This document shows positions 26,598 through 35,310 of a DNA stretch of 64,000 bases, in pieces. This stretch comes from an uncultured Muribaculaceae bacterium (GTDB lineage: Bacteria > Bacteroidota > Bacteroidia > Bacteroidales > Muribaculaceae), in the NCBI GenBank assembly GCA_910587425.1, contig CAJUKU010000003.1, forward strand, positions 124,001 through 188,000. The letters are read 5' to 3'. The notes beneath the pieces were generated by a model. The model worked only from the letters and a program-made list of their open reading frames with translations, had not been told where the DNA came from and did not search any database. The position numbers and the translations under genes were made by a program. Within the stretch, counting starts at the first letter, position 1. Each line of letters begins with the position of its first letter.

Positions 26598-27728
26598 TCA
26601 GTTCCGCTTGAGCCGGCTGTTGAGGTATCGGCGCACCGGCTCATCGTAGAATTTCAGGAACAGCCATGCAAGGATGATGACCGTAACGACGATTCCTGCG
26701 GCGACAGGCCATACGGTGTCGAAACCGAGTGAATTCTTCCAAGCCCAGGCATACATCATGTACATGAATGGGTAGTGGATGATGTAGACCGGATAGGATA
26801 TCTGACCGAGAAACTCGCAGGTGCGTGCCGAATGTGGGTCGGTAGTCCTGCCGGATGCCCCGAGGTATACAATCGCCGGGAATACAAAAAGTGTGCAGAT
26901 GGTGTCGTAGATGCCGTTTGCCACACATGGTTCGGAGCCACCGACGTAGGGTACGGCAAGCAGGGCGATTATCAATGCTGAGCAAATCCAGAACGCGCCA
27001 CGGATTTTCACGGGCTTGAAACCTCTCGACATGAGCAGACCTGCCGAGAATGAGAACGTCATACGGACGAGTCCCATCCAGAATCCACCGTCGGCGGCTG
27101 TCCATCCCACACCTGTGTGATATGCTCCGGATCCGTTACCGATGGCAATGGCGGCAAGCAGTATGCCCGCGATGGCGGTGAATGCGGCGAGCACACGTGT
27201 GGTCATGCGGTGAAGGAATATTGCATAAAATATGCTGCCGATGTACTCGAAGAACAGTGACCATGACGGACCGTTGAGCGGAAACATCTCACCGTTGCCT
27301 CGCACTTCAGGTGCCGTGCCGGGCAGGGAAGGGAGCATGAAGAGTCCGAGCAGCAGTGAGAGCATTACGGCGCTTGTGCTTACCGCGGTGCCGTCCCATT
27401 TCTCGCTGCCTTGAATAATGAATGAGATCACTCCGAGCAGCACGCCTATTATAACCATAGGTTGCAGGCGTATTATTCGGCGCAGCAGGAAGCCGCCGGT
27501 TGTGAGCCCGCGTTTCCACCGTCCGTCGTAGGCATAGCCTATCACGAAGCCTGACAGGACGAAGAAGAAGTCTACTGCGAGATAGCCGTGGTTGATCACC
27601 TGATCGGTAGGTGATGTGGCGAAACATTCGCCGATGTGATAGAAAATCACCATAAGTGCGGCAACACCACGCAAGCCGTCGAGCAATTCGTAGCGCGGTT
27701 TCTGTGCCGGAGTTACTGTTGTAGTCAT
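26598..27728 (-). CDS. Acyltransferase family 3 membrane protein (OafA/YrhL-like)
   Basis: Integral membrane O-acyltransferase that modifies surface sugars (for example O-acetylation of O-antigen or other envelope glycans). N-terminal LDGLRGVAALMVIFYHIGE carries the conserved Arg and His of the family. NHGYLAVDFFFVLSGFVIGYAY follows in the second segment. About ten transmembrane segments, 376 residues, no extra SGNH domain. Its promoter (box at 27762) is preceded by an FNR-like palindrome overlapping the end of the second Crp/Fnr gene. The acceptor glycan is unknown. Confidence 0.9.
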   Translation of the reverse strand: MTTTVTPAQKPRYELLDGLRGVAALMVIFYHIGECFATSPTDQVINHGYLAVDFFFVLSGFVIGYAYDGRWKRGLTTGGFLLRRIIRLQPMVIIGVLLGVISFIIQGSEKWDGTAVSTSAVMLSLLLGLFMLPSLPGTAPEVRGNGEMFPLNGPSWSLFFEYIGSIFYAIFLHRMTTRVLAAFTAIAGILLAAIAIGNGSGAYHTGVGWTAADGGFWMGLVRMTFSFSAGLLMSRGFKPVKIRGAFWICSALIIALLAVPYVGGSEPCVANGIYDTICTLFVFPAIVYLGASGRTTDPHSARTCEFLGQISYPVYIIHYPFMYMMYAWAWKNSLGFDTVWPVAAGIVVTVIILAWLFLKFYDEPVRRYLNSRLKRN

Positions 27729-27761
27729 CGTGCTTTTTCCGTTGTGAATGGTTTACGGCTG

Positions 27762-27769
27762 CAAAGTTA
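27762..27769 (-). promoter_or_regulatory. -7 promoter box TAACTTTG for the acyltransferase gene
   Basis: Exact TAACTTTG, 33 bases upstream of the ATG. The operator centre is 36.5 bases upstream of its last base, the same spacing as in module 1. Confidence 0.65.
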
Positions 27770-27791
27770 CCCCTTTGACAAGACAAAAAAA

Positions 27792-27805
27792 TTGACCTAT
27801 GTCAA
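27792..27805. promoter_or_regulatory. FNR-like palindromic operator TTGAC-N4-GTCAA
   Basis: TTGACCTATGTCAA has perfect 5-base arms in the FNR/DNR layout (TTGAT-N4-ATCAA in E. coli FNR). It overlaps the stop codon of the second Crp/Fnr gene and precedes the acyltransferase promoter. Confidence 0.6.
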
Positions 27806-28362
27806 ATTCCGCTTATGCGGCTCAGCGTTGAGGGTGATATTCCGAGATAGGATGCGATGAGTCCTCGGCGCACGCGGCGGCACACGTCGGGAAACTGGTG
27901 TCGGAATGCTTCGTATCGTTCCTGTGCCGGGAGAGTGAGGCGCTCCTTGTGCGACTGGTGCAGACGGCGGTATTCGCGCTGATGGATTGCGCTCCACCAG
28001 CGTGCGAGTTCGATATTGTCATGCACGAGTGAGCGTAGATCGGTGGCTGTGATGCTGTAGCAGTCGAGATCTTCAAGAGCTTCGACAAATTCCTCGCTCG
28101 GACGATCGTCGTAGATCTCATCCATGCTGAATACGATAGTCCCTTCGGCGGAGAATGATGTAGTTATCTCTTCGCCGTCGACCATCCAATATGAGCGCGT
28201 GATGCCACGCTCGATGAAGAATGCAGCTCCCGCACGCTTACCTTCCTCAACCATGAGCGTGCGTTTTGCGAAATGCATGGGAGTTAGCCGCGAAGCGAGT
28301 TCGCGGAGCGTGGCGTCTGAGATGTCACTGTAACGGCGTATGTTCTCGATTATCCTCTCCAT
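27802..28362 (-). CDS. Crp/Fnr-family transcriptional regulator (module 2)
   Basis: Cyclic-nucleotide-binding-like beta-roll (about 20-115; FIERGITRSYWMVDGEEITTSF, FVEALEDLDCYSI) plus a C-terminal HTH (RRGLIASYLGISPSTLSRI). ATG 28362 is chosen, giving 186 residues starting MERIIENI. The longer reading runs back through the -7 box at 28371 and into a repeated terminator sequence, so it is not real. The recognition helix SPSTLSR resembles FNR (VETISR) more than CRP, in keeping with the TTGAC-type palindrome next to it. Effector unknown. The -7 box ends 8 bases before the ATG. Confidence 0.9.
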   Translation of the reverse strand: MERIIENIRRYSDISDATLRELASRLTPMHFAKRTLMVEEGKRAGAAFFIERGITRSYWMVDGEEITTSFSAEGTIVFSMDEIYDDRPSEEFVEALEDLDCYSITATDLRSLVHDNIELARWWSAIHQREYRRLHQSHKERLTLPAQERYEAFRHQFPDVCRRVRRGLIASYLGISPSTLSRISGI

Positions 28363-28370
28363 TTTACCCA

Positions 28371-28378
28371 CAAAGTTA
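28371..28378 (-). promoter_or_regulatory. -7 promoter box TAACTTTG for Crp/Fnr gene 2
   Basis: Exact TAACTTTG ending 8 bases upstream of ATG 28362. A near-leaderless transcript is expected. Confidence 0.6.
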
Positions 28379-28411
28379 AGCAATTTCTGAGTAAAGTGGA
28401 AATGGAAAGAG

Positions 28412-28451
28412 GATACAAAAGCGGTGTGCCAAACGAATTTTGACACACCGC
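28412..28451 (-). terminator. Conserved-loop hairpin repeat, copy A (after GH2)
   Basis: Minus strand: stem GCGGTGTG/CACACCGC around loop TCAAAATTCGTTTGG, then TTTTGTATC. It lies 30 bases after the GH2 stop. Forty bases, including the loop, recur with one difference at 39018-39057. Confidence 0.8.
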
Positions 28452-28480
28452 TGTAGTGGTAATAAAAGTTATGTCTCGCG

Positions 28481-31400
28481 TCAGTCTGCTATTACCTCAA
28501 ACTCTGCGCCTGAGGCATAGTCACGTCCGTCCTGGGCGTTGAGCGCCATGAAGCGTACATAGCGTCCGCGCACAGGTTTGGCGAAAGTTACTGTTTTCTG
28601 TTTGTCGGATTTGTCGAAGGTTCCTTTAGCAACCGGATCACCCCAGTTCTGTCCATCTTCGCTGACATAGATCTCATAATCCTTGACATTGCCGGTGCGG
28701 TTACCGTCCTGGCGTGGCAGGTAGGCAATAGCTTTGATCTGCTTGATGTCGCCGGCGTCGAAGTCAACCCAGTGGGGATAGGGAGCCACGGTCACTGAGT
28801 ACATGGTGTGCCAGATAGTGCTCGGATCGCCGTCGGTCAGGTTGGCACCCTCGCCGTAGTCAGGTTCCTGGCTGCTCGAGAAGATAGCCTCGGTGGGCAC
28901 AGTCTCGATGCGCGGGAATGTTGCTGTGGCTTTTACCGCCGGATTCTCCTTGAGCCATGCGGTGATCGTGCCGCCCTGTTTGAAATCTATCGGACCGGTG
29001 TAAGCGAGGGGTTTCACTTTCTTCTTGCCGGTGGCGTTGATTGTATATAGCACGGTGGCTGTACTGTCGGCGCAGTCGATTGTAAGCTCACCGCGGCGAT
29101 CACGGCTGATGCCGAGAGGTTTCAGTCCTTTGCCGGTCACAGCGCCGAGAGCCTGGAGATCACTTTCGGTAGCGGGGCGTATGATGAAGCTGAAGCGATG
29201 GGATGTAGCCATGACACGCTGGCTCTCGAGCGGACCACCCTGACCGCAGCTCGCACCGCCAAGACCGGTCACGCCAAGGTCGAGATGAAGCACCGTGCGG
29301 TTGCTTGCGGGGAGCTTATAAGGATGGTTGGCGGTGAAGAGTTCCATCTCTGTGTAAGGGATGGCTGTTGTCGACATCATGCCGGGGGCTACGAAGATCG
29401 CTCCCTTGTTGCCGTCGGTGAGTGCCGCCCAGCGTACCTCCTCGCGGTTGGCGTTGCTCTGCGGGCGGGTGTAGTCAGTCATCATATCTTTCACTTTGCG
29501 GCTGTAGCGGCCTACGAACTGACCGGTGAGACGGTCATTGTAGTTCTCCTCCGGACCACGACCGTAATATGTGAACTCGCCGAGCTTGTCGGGAACTTCC
29601 ATTACGTAGCCGAGGCGGGGAAGGATCAGAGATGCATTGTTGGATGATATCACGGCGTTCAGTTCGATTGATCCGTCGGGATAGACTGTCCAGATCTGGT
29701 TTGTCGTGAACTTGAAGTCGTCCGGTCCGAACGGCTCGGCATTTTTCTCGTCAATGCTGTATGTGCCGCGCGAGTTGCCGTTGCCGCCTACCATACGACC
29801 GCCGTTGGGTGCCTGCGACTCGATAGTGAACGACAGTACGGGATTGCCGTTCTTATCAGTGAATGTCTCACATGCAGTCACACGGTGCTTGAGGTTGTAG
29901 AGACCGTTGGCAAACCACTGACCGTACACCCATGTATCATTGTTCATGTATGCGCGGAAAGCGTCAAGTGTCGGTCCATGTCCGGGCACGATCACCTCCA
30001 TGCCTCCGTAGTTGAGCGTGGAGATTGTGCCGGTCGAAAGATCGAACTTAGCCTCGAAGTTGTCGCCTTTGATGGTCTCGAAGCCCTCGGTCTTCTCTGT
30101 GGTTACCTTACCGCCCTTTGCCGAACATGCGATGCAGTGGATTCCTGTAGCTCCCTTAACCGGCAGCTGTTCATCCATCTGTACGTAGCCTGCTTTCGCC
30201 CAGGGGGTATCGTTGGCGAGTCGGAATTCCACGTTCACGTAGTATTCGCTGCCGGGTTCGAGAGCCGAATAGTCGTAGGGTATTGTGTAGGTGAGCTTCT
30301 CACGCGGTCCGAGCGGCATGCGCGGTCCGATGAGGGCGTCGCCCTTCTCCACCTCGACACCATCCTTGTAGAGGCGCCAGCCGATTGTGTAGTCGGTGAG
30401 CGGGGTGAAATAGTTCTTGTTGAAGATCTCGATCTGACCCTTTGTCATGTCGACAGGTGTCACACCGACGTTTTGGTAAACTTTCTTAACCTCGAAATAC
30501 TGAGGCTTCGGGGTCATGTCGCCGAACACCACGCCGTTCATCACAAACTGACCGTCGCTGGGGTTATCACCGAAGTCGCCACCGAAAGCGAGGTAGCGGT
30601 CGCCGGTCTGCGGATCATGATTGTAGAGCGACTGGTCGATCCAGTCCCAGATAGCTCCACCCATGAAATGGTTGGTGCTTTCCATCGCATTCCAGTAATC
30701 GACGAGACCGCCGACGGCGTTGCCCATCGAGTGGGCATACTCGGAGATGTGGAAAGGATATTTGAGGTTGAGCTGGCCCTTGACGGCTTCCTGTACCCAT
30801 GCTATCGAGGGGTATTGGTTGGAGCCCATGTCGACTATGTCGTTGTTGCGCTCATACTGCACTGGGCGTGATGTGTCGAACTCCTTGATGGCATTGTAGG
30901 ATGTCACGAAGTTCTTGCCGGGACCAGCCTCGTTGCCGAGCGACCAGATCACGACCGAGGGACTGTTGACCGTGGAGTGTACAAGCTCCATGTCGCGTGC
31001 AACATGCGCTGCCTCCCATTCCGGTACGTGTGAGAGGGATGCGGCACCGTAGTAGTACTCGTGAGACTCGATGTTTGCCTCGTCTTCGAGATAGATACCG
31101 TACTTGTCGGCGAGGTAATACCAGTAGGGAGCATCGGGGTAGTGTGAGTTGCGCACATGGTTGATGTTGGCGCGCTTCATCATCATCACCTCTTTCTCCA
31201 TCCAGTCACGGCTGATGGCATGACCAACGGAGGGGTTCGTCTCGTGACGGTTCACACCTTTGAGTTTCACCGGCTGACCGTTGACGTAGAAATATCTGCC
31301 GGCGAGACCGAACTCATCATCCTCGGCTTTGGTGTCCTTGATCTCGACTTTGCGGAAACCCACATAGGTCGATACTGTCTCCATGACTTTGCCCTTGGCA

Positions 31401-32527
31401 TCCTTAAGTTGCGCCACAAGCACATAGCGCCAGGGCTGCTCGGCGCTCCACTTTTTCGGGTCGGCTACTTTCAGTGTCGCTGTAACCTGCTGCTCCGATC
31501 CTTTGTCGACGGTGACCGGTGGGGTCGAGAGTTTGGCTCCGGCAACCGGCTCATTGTCATCGCTGTACAGTCCGCATGAGTAGAGTGAATACTCTACGGT
31601 GAGGTTCTTGGCGTTTTTTGCCGAGAGGTTGCGGATAGATGTGGTTATGCAGAGCTCACCGTCGGTATAATTGTTTGTGAGATCAGGTATGACTTTGAGG
31701 TCACGCACCTGTACCGGCGAGGTGGATGTGAGGCTTACCGAGCGGAATATTCCCGGGAGGCGGAACATATCCTGTGCCTCCAGGAACGAACCGTCGCTGT
31801 TGCGGTACACCTCGACAGCGACCATGTTCTCACCCTTTTTCAGGTAAGGGGTGATGTTGAAGCGTGCGGCGTTGCGAGAGTTCTTGCTGAATCCCACATA
31901 GCGTCCGTTGATCCACAGGTAGAAGAATGAATCCACGCCGTCGAAGTTTATGTATACCTGGCGTCCGTTCCAGTCGGTGGGGAGTGTGAAGGTGCGGCGG
32001 TATGATCCAACCTCGTTGCGTGCATCGTAGGTTGTCCAGTTTTCCGGCGGGGTGCGCATCACACCTCCGCGCCAGTCATCCACCTTCACCTGATGCCAGA
32101 AGATCACAGGTTGGTTCACATAGATGGGGGTGCCGTATTTCTGCGAGCCGTCTTTCTGCAATCCTGCTATGTTCCAGTTGGAGGGTACGGTTATCTCGTC
32201 CCATTCCGTCACCGTATAGTCGGGGCGGTAAAATTCCACAGGGCGGAGCGACGGCTCTTTAACCCAGTTGAATTTCCACTTGCCGTCGAGCGACATCCAG
32301 TAATGACTGTTTTCCGGAAGAACCCGGCGTGCTGCATCAAGGCTCTCGAAGGTGTAGAACGTGGCGCGCGGCTGCTCCTTGTTGTAGGCGAGAGAGTCGG
32401 GCGACTGCCATTCATGTCCGCCCGGCGCCGTGTCGTTGCCGTAGTAGAATCCTTTGAGAGCGGGCGACTGTGCCATCGCCGCTGCGGCGAGACAGAAAGC
32501 GCTGATGCTCATCAATGTTTTTTTCAT
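28481..32527 (-). CDS. GH2 beta-galactosidase-like enzyme with C-terminal F5/8 type C domain
   Basis: Exported glycoside hydrolase of family 2, LacZ-like. Signal peptide ends AMAQ. N-terminal jelly roll (PSNWNIAGLQKDG, YINFDGVDSFFYLWING), Ig-like domain, TIM barrel with GVNRHETNP, acid/base Glu in SLGNEAGPGKN (near 532) and nucleophile Glu in FHISEYAHSMG (near 595), then the LacZ small-chain domain 5 (GPTLDAFRAYMNND, YGRGPEENYNDR). After that come a chitobiase-C-like module (about 1140-1205) and a discoidin/F5_8 carbohydrate-binding domain (about 1215-1348, DGDPSTIWHTMY, GRYVRFMALN). The 1348 residues exceed LacZ (about 1020) because of these additions. Likely a beta-galactosidase on host or plant glycans; linkage not determinable. 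Monocistronic, with a structured leader. Confidence 0.94.
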   Translation of the reverse strand: MKKTLMSISAFCLAAAAMAQSPALKGFYYGNDTAPGGHEWQSPDSLAYNKEQPRATFYTFESLDAARRVLPENSHYWMSLDGKWKFNWVKEPSLRPVEFYRPDYTVTEWDEITVPSNWNIAGLQKDGSQKYGTPIYVNQPVIFWHQVKVDDWRGGVMRTPPENWTTYDARNEVGSYRRTFTLPTDWNGRQVYINFDGVDSFFYLWINGRYVGFSKNSRNAARFNITPYLKKGENMVAVEVYRNSDGSFLEAQDMFRLPGIFRSVSLTSTSPVQVRDLKVIPDLTNNYTDGELCITTSIRNLSAKNAKNLTVEYSLYSCGLYSDDNEPVAGAKLSTPPVTVDKGSEQQVTATLKVADPKKWSAEQPWRYVLVAQLKDAKGKVMETVSTYVGFRKVEIKDTKAEDDEFGLAGRYFYVNGQPVKLKGVNRHETNPSVGHAISRDWMEKEVMMMKRANINHVRNSHYPDAPYWYYLADKYGIYLEDEANIESHEYYYGAASLSHVPEWEAAHVARDMELVHSTVNSPSVVIWSLGNEAGPGKNFVTSYNAIKEFDTSRPVQYERNNDIVDMGSNQYPSIAWVQEAVKGQLNLKYPFHISEYAHSMGNAVGGLVDYWNAMESTNHFMGGAIWDWIDQSLYNHDPQTGDRYLAFGGDFGDNPSDGQFVMNGVVFGDMTPKPQYFEVKKVYQNVGVTPVDMTKGQIEIFNKNYFTPLTDYTIGWRLYKDGVEVEKGDALIGPRMPLGPREKLTYTIPYDYSALEPGSEYYVNVEFRLANDTPWAKAGYVQMDEQLPVKGATGIHCIACSAKGGKVTTEKTEGFETIKGDNFEAKFDLSTGTISTLNYGGMEVIVPGHGPTLDAFRAYMNNDTWVYGQWFANGLYNLKHRVTACETFTDKNGNPVLSFTIESQAPNGGRMVGGNGNSRGTYSIDEKNAEPFGPDDFKFTTNQIWTVYPDGSIELNAVISSNNASLILPRLGYVMEVPDKLGEFTYYGRGPEENYNDRLTGQFVGRYSRKVKDMMTDYTRPQSNANREEVRWAALTDGNKGAIFVAPGMMSTTAIPYTEMELFTANHPYKLPASNRTVLHLDLGVTGLGGASCGQGGPLESQRVMATSHRFSFIIRPATESDLQALGAVTGKGLKPLGISRDRRGELTIDCADSTATVLYTINATGKKKVKPLAYTGPIDFKQGGTITAWLKENPAVKATATFPRIETVPTEAIFSSSQEPDYGEGANLTDGDPSTIWHTMYSVTVAPYPHWVDFDAGDIKQIKAIAYLPRQDGNRTGNVKDYEIYVSEDGQNWGDPVAKGTFDKSDKQKTVTFAKPVRGRYVRFMALNAQDGRDYASGAEFEVIAD

Positions 32528-32592
32528 GATAATATGGATATGATTGATAATATGCTTTCACCTGAAGGTAGTCAAGTCGTGCAGAAAAAAAT

Positions 32593-32616
32593 GCCTGTAT
32601 CAGGCTTGGCAAGCCT
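32593..32616 (-). promoter_or_regulatory. Overlapping inverted repeats in the GH2 leader
   Basis: On the minus strand AGGCTTGCCAAGCCT (32616-32602) and GCCTGATACAGGC (32605-32593) share GCCT, so only one hairpin can form at a time. The second is followed by ATTTTTTTC, like a small intrinsic terminator. It lies just downstream of the predicted start, within the 5' leader. It could be an attenuator, or a protein operator. Confidence 0.4.
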
Positions 32617-32624
32617 TCAATCTG

Positions 32625-32632
32625 CAAATATA
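32625..32632 (-). promoter_or_regulatory. -7 promoter box TATATTTG for the GH2 gene
   Basis: TAnnTTTG match about 98 bases upstream of the GH2 ATG. Confidence 0.5.
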
Positions 32633-32739
32633 GCTATAATTCCCGATATATCTTTAATCCTGTGGAAGATTCTCCCCGCTCTTTGAATGGCTATGGTGTT
32701 AAAACTGTCCGGGTGCGGCATCGTGTCAGGGGAATTGTG

Positions 32740-32747
32740 TAATTTTG
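32740..32747 (+). promoter_or_regulatory. -7 promoter box TAATTTTG for the MFS gene
   Basis: TAnnTTTG match 21 bases upstream of ATG 32769. It overlaps the TTG that would begin a longer reading and so rules that start out. Confidence 0.55.
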
Positions 32748-32768
32748 CACCCCGAAATATGCTATGGG

Positions 32769-34001
32769 ATGAGTGATTCTATGAAATCAGGCAACAACGT
32801 CGAGGCTTTGGGTGCTACTTGCCCGGATAAACTGTGGAATGCCAATTACTGGCGTGTGATGTGCAGCAATTTCCTGCTTTTTTTCGCCTTCTACATACTG
32901 ACACCTCTGCTTCCGCTGTATCTTGACGCACAGTTCGGCGCCTCGAAGCACACCATTGGTGTGGTGCTGTCGGGATACGTGGTGGCAACCTTGCTCGTAC
33001 GTCCTTTCAGCGGCTTTATTGTCGATACGTTCAATCGAAAGAAGGTGCTGATGATATGTTTCTTCACTTTTTTCATCTGTTTCGCCGGCTATATAGGTGC
33101 GGGAACGCTGCTGATGTTCGCGCTTGTCCGCACGTTGCACGGATTGCCGTTCGGAGCGGCGACGGTGGCTAACAGTACCGTGGCTATCGATGTGCTGCCA
33201 TCGTCGCGGCGTAACGAGGGCATCGGTTATTACGGACTCAGCAACAATCTTGCCATGGCGATCGCGCCATCGGTGGGAATATATATCCATTCGGCTACCG
33301 GAAGTTTCGCCTCGCTCTTCTGGATCGCACTCGTGCTCGCTCTTGCCGGATTCTTATCGGCATCGTCGGTGAAGTTGCCACGGCGTGAACCTGTTCCCGG
33401 CAAGCCTAAGCTGAGCCTCGACCATTTCTTTCTCGGAAGGGCATGGCTCATGGCTATAAATATATGCCTGTTTGGGCTTTGCTGGGGTATAATGAGCAAT
33501 TATGTGGCTATCTACGGTCAGGAGATGCTCGGTATCACTGACGGTACAGGTATATTCTTCATGATCCTATCGGCGGGTCTGTTTCTGTCGCGTCTGTTCG
33601 GTGCCCGCCAGTTGCGTGCGGGTAAACTGACACAGAATGCCATGATCGGTGTCACACTTTCGTCGGTGGGATATGTTCTGTTCGCGCTCGGCGCGGGGGA
33701 GTGGACATACTACGGATCAGCCCTTTTCGTCGGCTTGGGTAACGGTCAGATGTATCCGGCAATGCTGAATATGTTCATAAAGGTGGCGCGGCACGATCAG
33801 CGCGGCACGGCAAACTCCTCCATACTCATCTCCTGGGATATGGGCATGGGGCTTGGAATACTTCTTGGAGGATTCCTGGTGCAGTATATGGGCTACTCAA
33901 CTGCATTCTGGGGCGCTGCAGCCGCTCAGATCGCAGGAGCGTTGTTGTTTATGCTCGCCACGCGTTTCTTCTTCATGAAGCGCCGCCTTAATGAAAACTG
34001 A
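32769..34001 (+). CDS. Major facilitator superfamily transporter
   Basis: Twelve-helix inner-membrane transporter, 410 residues. MFS features: GVVLSGYVVATLLVRPFSGFIVDTFNRKKVL between helices 2 and 3 (the DxxxRKK motif A) and RTLHGLPFGAATVANSTVAID in helix 4 (motif B area). A weaker second-half copy is RLFGARQLRAGKL. It resembles the drug/sugar efflux DHA1 group (AraJ/YdhP/Staphyloferrin-type), but the substrate cannot be told. ATG 32769 is used because the -7 box overlaps any earlier start; 32781 is also possible. It is divergent from GH2 and convergent with the lactonase-like gene (8-base gap). Confidence 0.9.
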   Translation: MSDSMKSGNNVEALGATCPDKLWNANYWRVMCSNFLLFFAFYILTPLLPLYLDAQFGASKHTIGVVLSGYVVATLLVRPFSGFIVDTFNRKKVLMICFFTFFICFAGYIGAGTLLMFALVRTLHGLPFGAATVANSTVAIDVLPSSRRNEGIGYYGLSNNLAMAIAPSVGIYIHSATGSFASLFWIALVLALAGFLSASSVKLPRREPVPGKPKLSLDHFFLGRAWLMAINICLFGLCWGIMSNYVAIYGQEMLGITDGTGIFFMILSAGLFLSRLFGARQLRAGKLTQNAMIGVTLSSVGYVLFALGAGEWTYYGSALFVGLGNGQMYPAMLNMFIKVARHDQRGTANSSILISWDMGMGLGILLGGFLVQYMGYSTAFWGAAAAQIAGALLFMLATRFFFMKRRLNEN

Positions 34002-34009
34002 GCCGGCTT

Positions 34010-35152
34010 TCAGTCGATTTTTCTGATGAATTTCACACAGACCGGACGCGGCACACTTATGTTACGTCCGGTAGCCGTGGGCAGACCGGTCTCCTTGTCG
34101 ATAGCGTAGATCTCCACAGCGTCTGCGTCGCGTGCCGCGACGAGCATGAGCGATCCGTCGGGACTCAGCGTGAAATTGCGCGGATGTCCGCCGGTAGGTG
34201 TGTGCCCGATATGCTCGATGAGTCCGGTCGAGGGGTTCACGCTGAAGGTGGCTATGCCGTCGTTAAGCAACCGCAGCGAGGCGTATAGGAAACGTCCGTC
34301 GGGCGAAAGATGTGTGTCGGCGGCTCCATGTGCCCCAACGGTGTCGGCGGCGATATATTGCAGCGGGGTGAGGATGCCGTTCTTATATCCGAGCACAGTC
34401 ACGCTGTCCGACACCTCATTGATCAGATATGCGCGGTCGCCCTTGCTGTTGAAAACAATGTGGCGCGGACCATTTCCGGCATTGATCCTGACATCAGTCA
34501 TGGCTGATGCGTCGACTGGACTGGTGGATGTGGGCAAGATCGGGAACGTGTGGATGCGGTCTGTGCCGAGATCGTTTACAAGCATGAATTTTCCGTCGGG
34601 TGTGACTGCTATGCAGTGCGGGTGCGGGGCATCCTGTCTCCCTTCAACAGGACCAGAACCGGAGAAACGCAGCATCTCGGAGCGTTCGCCCAGTGTGCCG
34701 TCGGGCAATATCGGGAATATCGCTGCCGAAGCGCCATTGTAGTTTGCCGTCACCGCGAAACTGTCAACTATCTGTATGTAGCATGGCGATTCGGCTCCGA
34801 CAGCCTGGCGCCCTGTGACCTGCGGCATATCATCACCGTCGATGAAGCGCACGGACACTACCGACGATGTGGCAGAATCCTGTTCGCTGAGGGCATATAT
34901 GATTCCACCCGGGGTGATGTCTGTGAAGAACGAGCAGTTGCTTACCGGAAGCGCGCCCGACATGACCGCGGTAGTGTCGGCGGTCGAGAACCGGTAGACG
35001 CGCAGTGCCTTATCGGATGGCTCTGAGTAGCTGCCGACCATTAATGTATATTGTTCTCCCGCATTTGACTGCTCCGTTGTTTTGCCGGTTCCGGTGCATG
35101 ATGCGCAGATCATGATACTGATTGCGGCGATAGTGACTGATGATTTATGCAT
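34010..35152 (-). CDS. Lactonase-family seven-bladed beta-propeller lipoprotein (6-phosphogluconolactonase/YbhE-like)
   Basis: Exported beta-propeller of the Pgl/YbhE 'lactonase' family. Lipobox ICASC. Repeated blade motifs: NGASAAIFPI, GQDAPHPHCIAVTPDGKFM, NAGNGPRHIVFNSKGDRAY, GAHGAADTHLSPDGRFLYAS, GHTPTGGHPRNFTLSPDGSLM, typical of this family. The true enzyme is cytoplasmic, so a lipidated form may act on another sugar lactone or serve as a binding scaffold. I choose ATG 35152 (380 residues). The earlier TTG at 35185 sits inside the -7 box TACATTTG (35183-35190). Confidence 0.88.
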   Translation of the reverse strand: MHKSSVTIAAISIMICASCTGTGKTTEQSNAGEQYTLMVGSYSEPSDKALRVYRFSTADTTAVMSGALPVSNCSFFTDITPGGIIYALSEQDSATSSVVSVRFIDGDDMPQVTGRQAVGAESPCYIQIVDSFAVTANYNGASAAIFPILPDGTLGERSEMLRFSGSGPVEGRQDAPHPHCIAVTPDGKFMLVNDLGTDRIHTFPILPTSTSPVDASAMTDVRINAGNGPRHIVFNSKGDRAYLINEVSDSVTVLGYKNGILTPLQYIAADTVGAHGAADTHLSPDGRFLYASLRLLNDGIATFSVNPSTGLIEHIGHTPTGGHPRNFTLSPDGSLMLVAARDADAVEIYAIDKETGLPTATGRNISVPRPVCVKFIRKID

Positions 35153-35182
35153 TGTATTTGTACTCTGAGATGTGTAGCTCTG

Positions 35183-35190
35183 CAAATGTA
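35183..35190 (-). promoter_or_regulatory. -7 promoter box TACATTTG for the lactonase-like gene
   Basis: TAnnTTTG match 30 bases upstream of ATG 35152. It fixes the start. Confidence 0.55.
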
Positions 35191-35235
35191 CGAATAATTT
35201 GCACTCTCAGGCTATATTTCATCCCGGAGATTTAG

Positions 35236-35243
35236 TATCTTTG
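35236..35243 (+). promoter_or_regulatory. -7 promoter box TATCTTTG for the DUF6057 operon
   Basis: TAnnTTTG match about 67 bases upstream of ATG 35311, divergent from the lactonase promoter. Confidence 0.55.
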
Positions 35244-35310
35244 CACGATAGTTGCAGGCATTTCCTGTGACTCTGATCCCCGCATTCAGGCGGTGTATGA
35301 TAATAAACCG

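Noticed and set aside
29885..30871. Long plus-strand open frame (328 codons) opposite GH2
   Set aside because: Antisense shadow of a full-length GH2 gene; no recognisable domain.
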